From Thermocladium modestius JCM 10088 (GTDB taxonomy: Archaea > Thermoproteota > Thermoprotei > Thermoproteales > Thermocladiaceae): a stretch of 48,295 nucleotides of DNA. The stretch spans positions 1-48,295 of the forward strand of contig BBBF01000009.1 of the NCBI GenBank assembly GCA_001315925.1. The letters are read 5' to 3'. This document shows, piece by piece, positions 1 to 9,057 of the stretch. The position numbers were made by a program, and so were the translations under genes. How positions within the stretch are numbered: position 1 is the stretch's first letter; every line of letters starts with the position of its first letter. The notes below the pieces were generated by a model. The model ran no database searches, was not told the origin of the DNA, and saw only the letters and a list, made by a program, of their open reading frames with translations.

Positions 1-540
1 GAGGGGCCTCGCCCCCCCGGTTAGGTTCACCACGGCCACTATGGAGACCCGGCCCAACTCCACCCACCCCCCCCGGCCTGTAGGGTATGGCCAGCGCCAC
101 GAACCTCATGGTCCCGGTAGAGTTATCCACGTAGGTCACGAATGCAAGGAGCGAGGGCTCCCCCCCCTCCCGCCTGCGCCCCCCCACGCCCTAGCCGCCT
201 CCTCTATGGGGGTCGCCGTTAATCTAGCCGTCGCCGCGCCGTAGCCGCGGTAATACCCGGCTGGGTATATGCTTGTGGGCGTGTAGGCGAATAGGCTGAC
301 TATGAGGGGGGGACTGGGCGTGAGTCCACGTAGCCCCCTTACAGTGAGCACGGGGGGGTTCCCACCGCGTTGTAGTAATTTATTTGGTAGCCCCCTCCCG
401 GAGATTTGGGCTAGGGGGGGCTTGGGTTGGGGGGGGTGAGGAGGGATGCGATTATCAGCGTGGCGGCGAGCGCCGCCAACGTGGTTGGGGGGGGTTGTGG
501 AGGGGGGGCCTCGCCGGCGTGAGTTTGATGGGGGGGGCAT
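1..540 (-). CDS. Secreted or surface protein, C-terminus beyond window edge
   Basis: Reading the minus strand and stepping frame at G/C runs gives a continuous protein-like sequence. It has a hydrophobic signal segment (LAALAATLIIASLL, near 470-430), then a soluble part containing YQINYYNAVGT, LIVSLFAYTPTSIYPAGYY, FVTYVDNSTGTMRFVALAIP and finally VELGRVSIVAVVNLTGG at the window edge. No single frame covers it; breaks lie at the runs near 495-530, 405-425, 170-180 and 68-77. The start is uncertain; an ATG at 540 precedes the signal segment. I do not recognise the family. The signal peptide and the Tyr/Thr/Val-rich beta-like sequence suggest an exported or cell-surface protein. The many short open frames on both strands here are shadows of this one gene. 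Confidence 0.5.
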
Positions 541-773
541 GCCGGGCTTGGTGGGGGGGGTCTTCTATTTAAGCAGTGTACTTGGTCTGCCGCGCAGACT
601 GTGGGCATTAAGTCTAAACGGGGGGGGCTTGGTGCGTATTCTTCGCGTTCCTTGGGAGGAGCGGGTCCTCCACCGCTCAGGAATAAACCGCTCCCCTAGT
701 TCTTTACAGCTTCATATCCATTATTTAAGAAACGTCGATGCCCTCCCTCAAACCTTGAAGAGTCGCTTAACCA

Positions 774-1373
774 TCAAATCACGTGTGTTACGCCTTCCAC
801 TATTAATTGAATTGCCCAGGACGCTATTATTAAGCTGAAGAATCTCCCCCCCACCATCTTCAACATGCTTTGACCCATTATCTTGACCAGTATGGTTGAG
901 TACCTGACGGTCATGTACGTGATAGCGGAGGCGATCGCTATTCCCAATATTACCACAGCCGCGGAATAATACGTCATGTATATCATTGCAGCGGTTATCG
1001 CGCCTGGCCCCCACCAGGAGAGGAGTCACTATTGGAACTAGGATGTAATCATCGGGGTTTATGGGAACCGTGCTGGACGTCCCTCCCCCCCTCAGTATAT
1101 CTATTGCAACGACGAGCAGAATTATGCCGCCCGCTATCTTGAAGTCATTTATGTTTATGCCGAGGCCGACAATATGTAGGGACCCAGCAATGCAAATATT
1201 AACAGAATCACCGGGACAGCTATTCCTATTAATCTACTGATGCTTCTCACTCGCTTATCGTAATCAGGCACATTGAATAACAGGGGGGGAACGGCTCCTA
1301 TAGGATCTATCACTGCTATCAATTGAACCGCCACCGAAATAGTATCTATGACCAATCCATAAGTGCCGTCCAC
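774..1373 (-). CDS. MarC family integral membrane protein (frameshifted)
   Basis: MarC (UPF0056) proteins are six-helix membrane proteins of about 200 residues with no established substrate. The N-terminus (GTG start at 1373) has the family signature IDPIGAVPPLLF. Stepping frame then gives GPYILSALGININDFKIAGG, DILRGG, VPIVTPLLVGPGAITAAMIY and a C-terminal half with three hydrophobic helices ending VEGVTHVI. Three breaks are needed: GG where GGG is expected near 1164, a run of C where DILRGG is encoded near 1081-1090, and five C where four are expected near 1010. A TATA-like TTTTAA lies about 25 nt upstream of the GTG, so the transcript is probably leaderless. Family assignment is firm; integrity is not. 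Confidence 0.8.
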
Positions 1374-1410
1374 ATCACGGTAGAGATGGATCGGTTAAAA
1401 TCGGTATCGC

Positions 1411-2110
1411 TCATGAACCCCCCCAGATGGAATCCATTAACTCCACCAGCTCGCCCAAGTCGTTCACCACATAATCGGGTTGAGGAACCGGCACTGCGCG
1501 GTCCCTATTGACGAAAGCCATCCTAATCCGGCTCAGCTTGCTTCCAACAGCATCCTCTGGAAGACCGCTTACTATTAGGGAGCTTTCCAAATCAGCTCCT
1601 GCCTTCGCTAAGGCGACTTGGAATATCTTCATGCTGGGCTTACCCACCCCCCCCGTCAGATCCGCTGATCACCCCCCCCTTGAAGTACCTCAACAAGCCG
1701 TGCTTCAACAATATCTTCTTCGCAATATCATTATCCAGGTTAGTCAATATGTATAGCTGAACTCCTCTATCCATCAATGCATCCAATGCGCTCCTCACAT
1801 CATCATAGATGTTGGCGGCATCCATCATTGAATTGACCACTGAGTTGCTCCAATAGCTCAGCTCGCGAGGACCTATGCTTATAGATCGATTCCTCAACAT
1901 GGACGCGACCACGTCCTTGGCAAATTGCCGCAGTGACCTATACGTTCCCTTGCTTATAGACTCGCCGTACATAGCTTCCCATTTACTCCTGAACTCAGCT
2001 GTTAGATCAGCCTTTATGCCCAGGCCGCGGCTAAGCATGTAGCTGGCCTCCTCCTCGAAGCCTTTGAGGTATACCATCGTCTTCAATACCTCCATGAACA
2101 GAGTCTTCAT
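1411..2110 (-). CDS. HAD-superfamily hydrolase-like protein with degenerate active site
   Basis: The fold is that of a HAD phosphatase: helical cap after motif I, then motif II in QLYILTNLDND, motif III lysine in VGKPSMKIF, and a C-terminal Rossmann half. I place the start at the ATG at 2110 because a TATA box (2135-2143) sits 25-33 nt upstream; the longer open frame to 2191 crosses the promoter. The frame breaks at a C8 run (about 1657-1664), where a run of four would join SGSDG to VGKPSMKIF. Motif I should read hhhhDxxGT but reads LFMEVLKT, with Glu for the nucleophilic Asp and Lys for Gly. Motif IV, usually GDxxxxD, reads SGLPED. It may therefore be catalytically inactive or altered. Confidence 0.7.
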
Positions 2111-2134
2111 TAACTGATTATAGCTCCGGGTCAC

Positions 2135-2143
2135 AATATAAAT
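2135..2143 (-). promoter_or_regulatory. TATA box of HAD-like gene
   Basis: The minus strand reads ATTTATATT, 25-33 nt upstream of the ATG at 2110, the usual archaeal spacing for a leaderless transcript. It decides the start of the HAD-like gene. Confidence 0.55.
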
Positions 2144-2251
2144 CTGTCCGCACGCAGCCTTTACCAAGGCTAATATTATCCAGTCCGCCAAGCTGTTCGG
2201 ATGAGGCGGGTCGACCGCAACTGGCCGGCTTGGACTGGGCAGGATTACTAG

Positions 2252-2719
2252 TTATGTATTCATCTCCATAACTATCAATCGACGCCCATCTTGGCCTGGC
2301 AATATGAATGTCATCTTATACGGATCGCCGAAGAAGATGGCGGAGACATCATCGCCCAAATGTATCTCCCCCCCATCTATGCCGTGAACCGAGCAGAACT
2401 CGCAGCTCTTTATCAGGGACGCCACCGTTCTTATTGCGCTGGATATATCGCCTCCCTTCTTCTTCATGGATAAATACATTGCAAAATGATCTTCATGCGC
2501 GTGCACGTGGACGGCGGCTCCCACCTCGCTCTCCAGTTCCTTTCCAATGTCGTTCATCTCGTTGGTCAGCTTCTGAGCCGCATCCCCCTCCTCCTCGCTG
2601 GGAGCCACGGCTATATTCATAAGTACCTCCAGATCATCGTTCTGACCTATTCTCCTCAATTCATCGCTGAGTTTACGCCACTCCTCTAGGCCCAGCCGTA
2701 TCTGTTTGACGTCGAACAT
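2252..2719 (-). CDS. Conserved-looking hypothetical protein, about 155 residues
   Basis: An unbroken frame on the minus strand. The ATG at 2719 (MFDVKQIRLGLEEWRKL) is preferred over the upstream TTG because a TTTTTAAA box lies at 2744-2751, 25-32 nt upstream. The protein is soluble and acidic, with an N-terminal helical segment, a His-rich stretch (VHVHAHEDHF) and a C-terminal beta-rich part with EFCSVHGIDGGEIHLGDD. The two Cys/His patches could bind a metal, but this is only suggestive. I do not recognise the family. It is flanked by the HAD-like and AMMECR1 genes, each with its own promoter, so no operon is implied. Confidence 0.65.
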   Translation of the reverse strand: MFDVKQIRLGLEEWRKLSDELRRIGQNDDLEVLMNIAVAPSEEEGDAAQKLTNEMNDIGKELESEVGAAVHVHAHEDHFAMYLSMKKKGGDISSAIRTVASLIKSCEFCSVHGIDGGEIHLGDDVSAIFFGDPYKMTFILPGQDGRRLIVMEMNT

Positions 2720-2807
2720 AGCATTGATCAATCAATATGCGGGTTTTTAAAGCTGTCCTTAAAGCCCCTCAGCCGCGTAATGGATCTCGCAGCGAATTCA
2801 CTTCATT

Positions 2808-3470
2808 CTATTTACTACCGCACCTCCTCAATTCACGTATCAAATCGCGCTCCTCAACATCTCCCCCCCGTGGAATTGTCTCCCTGAATATCTGGGCCTC
2901 GTACAAATATATCTCTACCCCCCCATCCTCTATCCAGCAATCGGGCGGCATGGATGCCTTAACGCATGCCTCATTTAAGAAGGTCATGGAGTCCCAACAA
3001 TACTCCACCGGCACTTGTGGAAGTAGAAGACCGCCGCTGAATCCGTGCTGTATCACTAAGCCATGCCTCCCCCCCACCTCTATATGGCTTGGCAGGTCCC
3101 TGGGATGAACATCTATCCGCTCTAGGGGGCTCAACACGCTTACCTCGAATGTCACTCCATTTAACTCCTCCTGCCTTAACGGCGTGAACCTGGGATCATC
3201 GAACGCGGCTGCCAATGCGCTATCTATTGTTGCCTTAGCGGTGTTCACCTTACCCCCCCTTGGATAGCCTATGCATCCCCCCCTCAATTCCCTTTCTCCA
3301 TCTATAAATGAATCTATCGTGGTGAACACGCCGTAATTGTCCTGTAAGAGTCTCTGCGGCACGTCGCTGGGCACTTCAATTACTTTCCTGGTTTTTATGA
3401 ATTCCTCCACGGCTAATCTAGCCAATCTTACCAAGTACTTTCCCTCATCCATCCCATACGGCCTAAACAT
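2808..3470 (-). CDS. AMMECR1-domain protein
   Basis: AMMECR1 proteins are conserved in archaea and eukaryotes; their function is unknown. The frame is unbroken for 220 residues, the usual length. The diagnostic LRGCIGYP is present as LRGGCIGYP, followed by AKATIDSALAAAFDDPRFTPL, SVLSPLERI and HGLVIQHGFSGGLLLPQV. Five G/C runs of seven each add one extra Gly relative to the family pattern (LRGG/CIGYP, YPRGGK, EVGGRHG, EDGGVE, PRGGDVEE). In each a run of four would give the expected residues. All five keep the frame because exactly three bases are extra. A TATA-like TTAATAT at 3492-3499 lies 22-29 nt upstream of the ATG at 3470. Confidence 0.93.
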   Translation of the reverse strand: MFRPYGMDEGKYLVRLARLAVEEFIKTRKVIEVPSDVPQRLLQDNYGVFTTIDSFIDGERELRGGCIGYPRGGKVNTAKATIDSALAAAFDDPRFTPLRQEELNGVTFEVSVLSPLERIDVHPRDLPSHIEVGGRHGLVIQHGFSGGLLLPQVPVEYCWDSMTFLNEACVKASMPPDCWIEDGGVEIYLYEAQIFRETIPRGGDVEERDLIRELRRCGSK

Positions 3471-3521
3471 GCTGGTCCAAGCACAGTAGGGATTAATATG
3501 CCTTAGGCCTTGAGACCCAGA

Positions 3522-4094
3522 TCAACGGAGGTATCCCTCCTCATCTATCTCGTTTATGAACTTGCTCCTCTGCCGCTCGGCTCTCCAGGACTGGAGCCAC
3601 TTATAGACTGTGGAGTGCTGGCGGCCCGCCAGCAGCATATCTATCGCCGTCCTGGCAGCCTCCACGTTTTCGAACCTGCCGATTATATATATCATGGAGC
3701 TCTTCACGCTTATCTTGGTTTCAGTCAATTCCTCAATATTCCTCTTCGCCTTCCCATTCTCTCCTATTATCAATCCCCTCAACTGATTCATCCTGCTCGG
3801 CTTTCCCTTGTCGGCATAATCCAATATATTCACTTGATCCATCAAGTAATCCCTATCCTCCAACATCAACGCATCGTCCACGGAGAATCCCGCGGCAACG
3901 GCCTCGACCATCCTCTTAGATATCATGACGTCATCGAACGTAGCCCCCCCCTCTTGCGGCAGCAGAGTGATAAAACCATCGCCGCGCTTAATGATTACTC
4001 TATGGGATTCAGCCAGCACCCTCTCCAGATCTTGGGGGGGCGGCATCTCGTCAACGAGCACATTAATGCCTCCCTTCAAGTAATCGCTGAGCAT
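3522..4094 (-). CDS. KH-domain RNA-binding protein, archaeal Pno1/Dim2-like
   Basis: Archaeal Pno1/Dim2 homologues bind the 3' end of 16S rRNA during small-subunit maturation. The second KH domain is clear: LRGLIIGENGKAKRNIEELT with the GxxG loop (GENG), followed by TKISVKSSMIYIIGRFENVEAA and a basic C-terminal tail (LQSWRAERQRSKF) typical of the family. The linker FDDVMISKRMVEAVAAGFS also matches. The first KH domain is diverged. The open frame extends to 4139, but the TATA box at 4118-4127 lies inside that extension, so I place the start at the ATG at 4094. It is divergent from priL. Confidence 0.85.
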   Translation of the reverse strand: MLSDYLKGGINVLVDEMPPPQDLERVLAESHRVIIKRGDGFITLLPQEGGATFDDVMISKRMVEAVAAGFSVDDALMLEDRDYLMDQVNILDYADKGKPSRMNQLRGLIIGENGKAKRNIEELTETKISVKSSMIYIIGRFENVEAARTAIDMLLAGRQHSTVYKWLQSWRAERQRSKFINEIDEEGYLR

Positions 4095-4117
4095 ACACCA
4101 TCGCTGCCCGGGGGGGC

Positions 4118-4127
4118 ATTTTAATAC
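4118..4127. promoter_or_regulatory. Shared TATA region between Pno1-like gene and priL
   Basis: ATTTTAATAC reads as a TATA-like box on both strands. It is about 24-33 nt upstream of the Pno1-like ATG (4094) and about 27-36 nt upstream of the candidate priL ATG (4154). Whether one or two pre-initiation complexes form here cannot be told from sequence. Confidence 0.45.
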
Positions 4128-4153
4128 CTTTTGCATCATTGAAGGCCCCTAAC

Positions 4154-5348
4154 ATGGATCCATTCACGATATAGCAATAATATTGTTGAACTCACGTCTA
4201 ACGCTTAATAATTCCGGCCGTAGTTTATACAACGTGTTGCCCGCATGCGTTTCGGAGGACTTAGATGCATTCATAGCCAAGTACCCCCCCTTCACGGAGG
4301 AGGCAATACGTAGGCTGGATAAGGTAGGAATTAAAATAGAGGACTTAACCAAGCCGGATGCGAAGGACTTGGTGGATGGAGCGGTACAGTTTCTGGGCGA
4401 TCTATTATCGAGGGGGGAGAGCGGGCGAGGGAACCGGCTACGAGTGATGCCGTCAATGCCGTGTTGCTCCACTTAATAGCAATGGCCGCTGCCGCTCATT
4501 TGAACCCACGGGCTTGGCGTAGGATAGCCGATGCGGAGAGCAAGCTGTTCTCCAGCAAATTGAGCAGGGAGGAGCCGGCGTGCATAATGTACATCGCCAG
4601 GGAATTCAACTTGCAGGTGAAACCCACAGGTAACGTTGTTTACGGCAACTTGGCCCGCCTATTCGACTTCGGGATCAACGTGTGGGATTATCTAAGAACC
4701 ATGCCTAGAAACGACCCGTATTGGTCGCTTGGATCGAGGCCTTTAGTCAAGGGATACGTGCTGGTGAGAAGGGGGGATTTGGTTAGGCTCGTGGAGGAGG
4801 CGGTGGAGGCGCGAGTCATGAATATCATCAAGTCATTCAGCGAGGAGAAGGATATAATAGCCAAGATAATAGAGCCGGCCAAGGACGCGCTGGCCAATCT
4901 ACAAGAGCGGACCAACATAAAATACGAGCCGGCCAACGTGAAGGTAACAACGCTGTACCCACCCTGCATTGATAGCATCATGAAGGAGATGAAGGGAGGC
5001 GGGAATCCCAGCCACATGGCCAGATTCGCGTATGCCGCATTTATGATAAATGCATTAACCGATTACGAAGGTTTAAGCATTGAAGAAGCGGTGGAGCGGG
5101 TAGTGGATGACTTCAAGCCAGTGGCGGACTTCAATGAGAGGATAACTAGGTACCAAGTGGAGCACATAGCGGGGGGGGCCAGGGGGGGAGGTAGAAATAA
5201 GTACTTGCCACCATCATGCCAAGAAATGAACTCCCTCGGCCTATGCCCAACAAACCTGGGATGCGGAACCAGGAACCCTCTTCAATACTACGCCAAGTCA
5301 AGGAAAACAATGCAAGCTAGACAGAAAGAAAGAAACAGCTCCTCCTAA
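4154..5348 (+). CDS. priL: DNA primase large subunit PriL (frameshifted)
   Basis: PriL is the Fe-S regulatory subunit of archaeal primase and should be essential for replication. The C-terminal half carries the family signature: LYPPCIDSIMKEM with the first cluster Cys, NPSHMARFAYAAFM, FNERITRYQVEHIAG, and the remaining Cys in YLPPSCQEM, LGLCP and LGCGT. The N-terminal domain ends in one frame and resumes in another at a G6 run (4412-4417); a run of four restores ARE-PATSDAVNAVLLHL. The extreme N-terminus is uncertain. The ATG at 4154 has good TATA spacing but its frame stops after six codons, so further short indels between 4166 and 4205 are likely; a TTG at 4183 is the first start in the long frame. 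IAGGARGGGRNKY shows two more expanded runs. Confidence 0.88.
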
Positions 5349-5473
5349 CCCCGCTAGGCATTACCGTAGATAATCGCTCAAAAAATTGGAGGAGGGGGGG
5401 ATGGTCAACCCATCACAAGGAGGCTTGTCGATCGCATTATGATGAAAATAAACCCAGCCCCTCAGGATGAAGG

Positions 5474-6711
5474 TCAGATAGACTTACTGGGGGGGATCGC
5501 CAGCCCGTGTCTCTTCATGACTATAATGGCCGTGGCCATCACCATAATTATGGCTGGCATAATGAATAGATTTAACGCATTTAATTTATACGTGATTCCC
5601 GCCAAGTAACTGCCAATGGATTGGCCAATTAATTGAAATATTATCAATAGCCCCCCCACCGCATTACCCCCCCTGCCCTCGGCCTTCACCACGTCCCCCC
5701 CACATCGCTTTGAATCGACGTGGTTAGGAGCTGAAGCCCCCCCACCTGGAAAACCACCAAGTATAACGAGATTATCAAGCCATTCGGGATCAAGCCGAAG
5801 ATGTTGGCTACAGCCATGACCGCCGCGCCAACGATAAGGAGAATGCGCCTAATTCTATCGACGTACAGTGTCATTATTAAGCCCACCACCAAGTAAGCCG
5901 CATTGGCGGCAGCCACCATGGTTCCCCAAGCCACCGTGCTCAAGTTCAGCCTGTAGATCACATACACTGGAACCAACGTGCTGGCAGGAGCCGAGGCGAT
6001 CGATGCCAAGAACATCACGACCAGGAGGAACTTGGCCTCGCTGGGTAACCTGGATGTTGACGTCCTTAAATCATATGACCGCAATAACTCCCTAGGAGAG
6101 GGCGGGGGGGACGGCTTTATAGCGGTCAACGTCTCCTTCAGGTATCGCTGCCTTATTATTCCCACCACAAATGAGACGGCGGTCGACGCCAAGTAAGCCA
6201 TTCTAATGCCCAGCAACCCGTATCTCCCGATCAATGCCCCCCCGCCGATTGGCGGCAATACCACCACGGGGAGCTGGGGCAGCACGGATACCATTAACAC
6301 GCCGCTTGCCCTCTTATTGGAGGGCAGGGAATCCAACACTGTGGACATAAGGGCTGGCTGGTAGAACGCCATTGCCGAGTTTATCACATAAACCGCCAGC
6401 AATGTCTGCCAATTAGGCGCAATCACGTAGAGCGATGTAGTTGCAGCTATGCCCCACGTGCCTATTATTATGGATTGACGCCGCCCTATGGTATCGGTAA
6501 GAAGGCTTCCTGGAATTATGGTTATTAACTGAGCCAGCATACCGAGGGAATATATCGCACCAATCATCACGGAGCTTGCTCCCAGCATCTTCATGTAAAT
6601 GGATAGGTATGGATTGGTTATCGCCGATCCAATCCCGTAAAGCAGCCACGATAACAACATGACGCCCACATTCCCGCTGAAGTAGACTGAGGCGACTCGA
6701 AAGCCCTTCAT
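5474..6711 (-). CDS. MFS transporter, 12-helix (frameshifted near C-terminus)
   Basis: A major facilitator superfamily permease of about 412 residues in two open pieces. The first piece (6711 to about 5697) has the N-terminal bundle with the loop-2/3 motif GSLLTDTIGRRQSIIIG. It also has FYQPALMSTVLDSLP and a central cytoplasmic loop rich in Pro/Ser. The frame breaks at a C7 run (5695-5701), just where SDV meets VVKAEGRGNAVG, the second conserved loop. The remaining helices run to 5474. A second C7 run adds a Gly in VGGLLII, and the tail LAIPPSKSI has an extra Pro. Substrate unknown; drug or metabolite export is plausible. It stands alone, convergent with priL. Confidence 0.82.
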
Positions 6712-6778
6712 CCCTACCTTATTGGACCGGGAATTGACCGGTTTAAGTATATTGCCTTAATAATGATTATTGATTCCA

Positions 6779-6850
6779 ACCTCCTCCCCCCCTCCCTTAA
6801 GGGGTTCTCCCGAGGCCTAGGCTTCGCCCCCCCTCACGGGCGCTGCCCCC
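6779..6850 (-). mobile_element. IS605-family right-end/TnpB C-terminal remnant
   Basis: On the minus strand this stretch (GCCCGTGAGGGGGGGCGAAG, then CTCGGGAGAACCCC and GGAGGAGGTT) aligns with the TnpB remnant end at 15995-16064, which reads ACCGGTGAAGGGCGTAATCC, CTCGGAGAACCCC and GGGGAGGAGGTCAG. Archaeal IS605-type elements end in a GGGGAGGAGGTCAG-like tail just after tnpB, and in TnpB systems the transcript of this region is the guide-RNA scaffold. No intact tnpB is attached; upstream minus-strand sequence to about 6991 could be decayed tnpB. The rest of 6712-7194 holds only AT-rich promoter sequence for the next gene. Confidence 0.5.
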
Positions 6851-7161
6851 CCATTGCGACCCACAGTAAATGATGGTGGCTACCTCATAGCGGCTACAAC
6901 CCCCCCCACGACCCCCCTCACCACGTTCAAGGCACTGTTCAAATGTAATAGAAGGAATTGATGGGTACAACATGGCATTATCACCATTCACTTCGATATA
7001 ATTATGATCAATTTATATCTAGGTTTATATGGATAAAAGTAAAACGTTCATTTAATATAAGTCAAGTATATTTTTACTAATATCGTTACAATATTCCATA
7101 TATATCAAAATAGCATTTCGATAACTATGGTTCGACCACATACGTAAAAATAAATAAATAT

Positions 7162-7171
7162 TGTTTAAAAA
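7162..7171 (+). promoter_or_regulatory. TATA box of MFS gene at 7195
   Basis: TGTTTAAAAA lies 24-33 nt upstream of the ATG at 7195 within a strongly AT-rich 190-nt stretch. It supports a leaderless start at 7195. Confidence 0.45.
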
Positions 7172-7194
7172 ATTGGAAATATAAATGTTTTTTA

Positions 7195-8530
7195 ATGGAT
7201 AAATCCATATACTCCCAGAAATGGACGAGGGAAGCCAAGGAAGCCTTGGTTAGCCAATTCTTCGGCTTCATGCTCGATGCATACGATTTGCTGTTCGTCA
7301 CTGCAATGACCACCATACTGGCCGGCGTCCTGCTCCCACCCCCCACTTAAGCGGCATTTTGAAGTATTACTATACGCTGTTTGGATATGCCTTCACATTG
7401 ATTGGAAGGCCGCTGGGCAGCGCTATCTTCGGAAACCTAGGCGATAGGTTGGGACGCAGGGATACCCTCCTAATAACTATAACCGGCTTCTCAATAATGA
7501 GCGCGTTGACGGCTGCCCTGCCCACGTATGCAGAAATAGGGATAGCTGCATTCATAATATTCCTAGTCCTCAGGTTCGTGCAAGGCACCTTCATAGGAGG
7601 AGAGTATGCAGCTGGCCATCCATTCGCAATAGAATACGCGCCAACCAAATGGAGGGGGCTGGCCAGCGGCATAGCTCAGGGAGCCTTCTCGTGGGGGGGA
7701 GTCGCGTTGGGCGGCTTCGTAGTTGCGCTGTTCGTCGATGCCCTGGGCATACCAGCAATGAAGGCATACGGCTGGAGATACGTGTTCCTCACAGGATTGA
7801 TACCGGCAGCCGTGGCGGTGATAATAAGGCTGACAATGAAGGACTCCCCCATATTCGTAGAGGCCAAGCAGAAGAATCAATTGGAGAGGATACCGTTCTT
7901 CAGCATATTTAAGCCACCCACCTGTGGACCTTCCTGCAAGTGTTCGTGTTGATGACTGGGCTATTCTTCAGCTCGTACTCCCTATTCGACTACGCCACGG
8001 GCATACTTACCGGCGCTGGATTAAGCGAGGGCGCTGCATCGTATTATTACGCCATATCTGGTGTCTTCGCAGCCATAGCTGCCACATTATGGGGCCTATC
8101 AGCCGATTTCATGGGTAGAAAGAAGGCATTCCTGATCAGCGCAATAGTATCTGTAATAATGGCGGTTCCATCCTTCTATATATGGTACTTGGGCGCCGCC
8201 ACCCACAGCTCCGGCCTCCTATACCTGGGTTCCCTATTCGCCGGATGGTTCACTCAATGGCCATGGGGACTCGTTCCCGTATACCTATCAGAGCGCTTCG
8301 GAACCGCGAGAAGGGCGAGCGGAGTGGGCTTCGGATATAGCTCTGGCCTATTCATAACAGCATGGATGCCCCTATACTCAATACCGCTATACTCCGTCTT
8401 TAAGCCAATAGAGGGAAGCAATATATGGTTCACAGCGGCCTTCTTCTTGATATTGGCTGGAATACTTTACGGCATAGCCGCCGCGATAGGACCAGAGACC
8501 AAGGGAATAGATCTAAGCCAAATAAAGTGA
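7195..8530 (+). CDS. MFS transporter, metabolite:H+ symporter-like (frameshifted)
   Basis: A 12-helix permease of about 445 residues. The N-terminus (WTREAKEALVSQFFGFMLDA, then YDLLFVTAM) and the motif GRPLGSAIFGNLGDRLGRRD are typical of the MHS/SHS group that carries carboxylates or sugars with protons. Later landmarks are FVQGTFIGGEYAAGH, WRYVFLTGLIPA, and the second loop motif LWGLSADFMGRKKAF. Two breaks split it. A C6 run near 7340 would need four C to give LLPPHLSGILKYYY. At 7921 the sequence has ACCTG where ACCCTG gives KPPTLWTFLQVFV. Substrate cannot be assigned; no catabolic genes adjoin it. It is less rich in G/C runs than its neighbours. Confidence 0.85.
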
Positions 8531-8573
8531 ATCATCTCAAATCATTAATCTCAAATTATTGTATTGAATCATA

Positions 8574-8940
8574 TCAAAATGGATCTTGATTTATCAAATA
8601 TAGAAGTAGATTGGTATCCGCATCTACCGCTGCCTTTATTATTATGATGAGGTCACCTTTCCTACGCAGAAGTATTTGGGAGTTAGATGTTAGTATGGTT
8701 AGCGATTCGACGTCGCCGCCCATATTTGCTGCCTTCAAATTCTTATTTACGTCGCTTATTATCGATGCTATGAATGCGCTCACCATCTTGCTATTGATGT
8801 TATCCATAGACCCCCCTTCCTTGAATAGCTATTGGAAAGCCATTGGATGTGGCCAGCCCCCCCACTAGCTCAATATCGCTTACGTTATTCATCAATTCAT
8901 CAATGTAATTCTTTATGCTGCCGCTGAAGGAGCCTTGCAT
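8574..8940 (-). CDS. Roadblock/LC7-like protein (frameshifted)
   Basis: Roadblock proteins are small alpha/beta regulators of GTPases or dynein-type motors. The joined sequence of about 120 residues shows the pattern: an N-terminal helix (YIDELMNNVSDIELVG), a strand LATSNGFPIAI, a central long helix (VSAFIASIISDVNKNL) and two C-terminal strands (SLTILTSNSQILLRRKG, DLIIIIKAAVDADTN). The frame breaks at a C6 run near 8811-8816; one base fewer gives QGRGSMDNINSKMV. The start at 8940 (ATG) is supported by a TTTAAATTT box at 8961-8970. No small GTPase gene adjoins it. Annotation rests on fold pattern, so moderate confidence. Confidence 0.65.
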
Positions 8941-9057
8941 CGCTTCTATTTCAATCGCCTTAAATTTAAATTTTTCTAGTAATTTATGCTCATTTTCATG
9001 GAGCGACGAGCTGCCATAACCCCCCCGTGGATATACTTATATATATGGTAAGGATTA

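Noticed and set aside
136..608. Several overlapping short open frames on both strands
   Set aside because: They are fragments or shadows of one minus-strand secreted protein split by G/C runs; Pro- or Gly-rich translations come from reading the runs.
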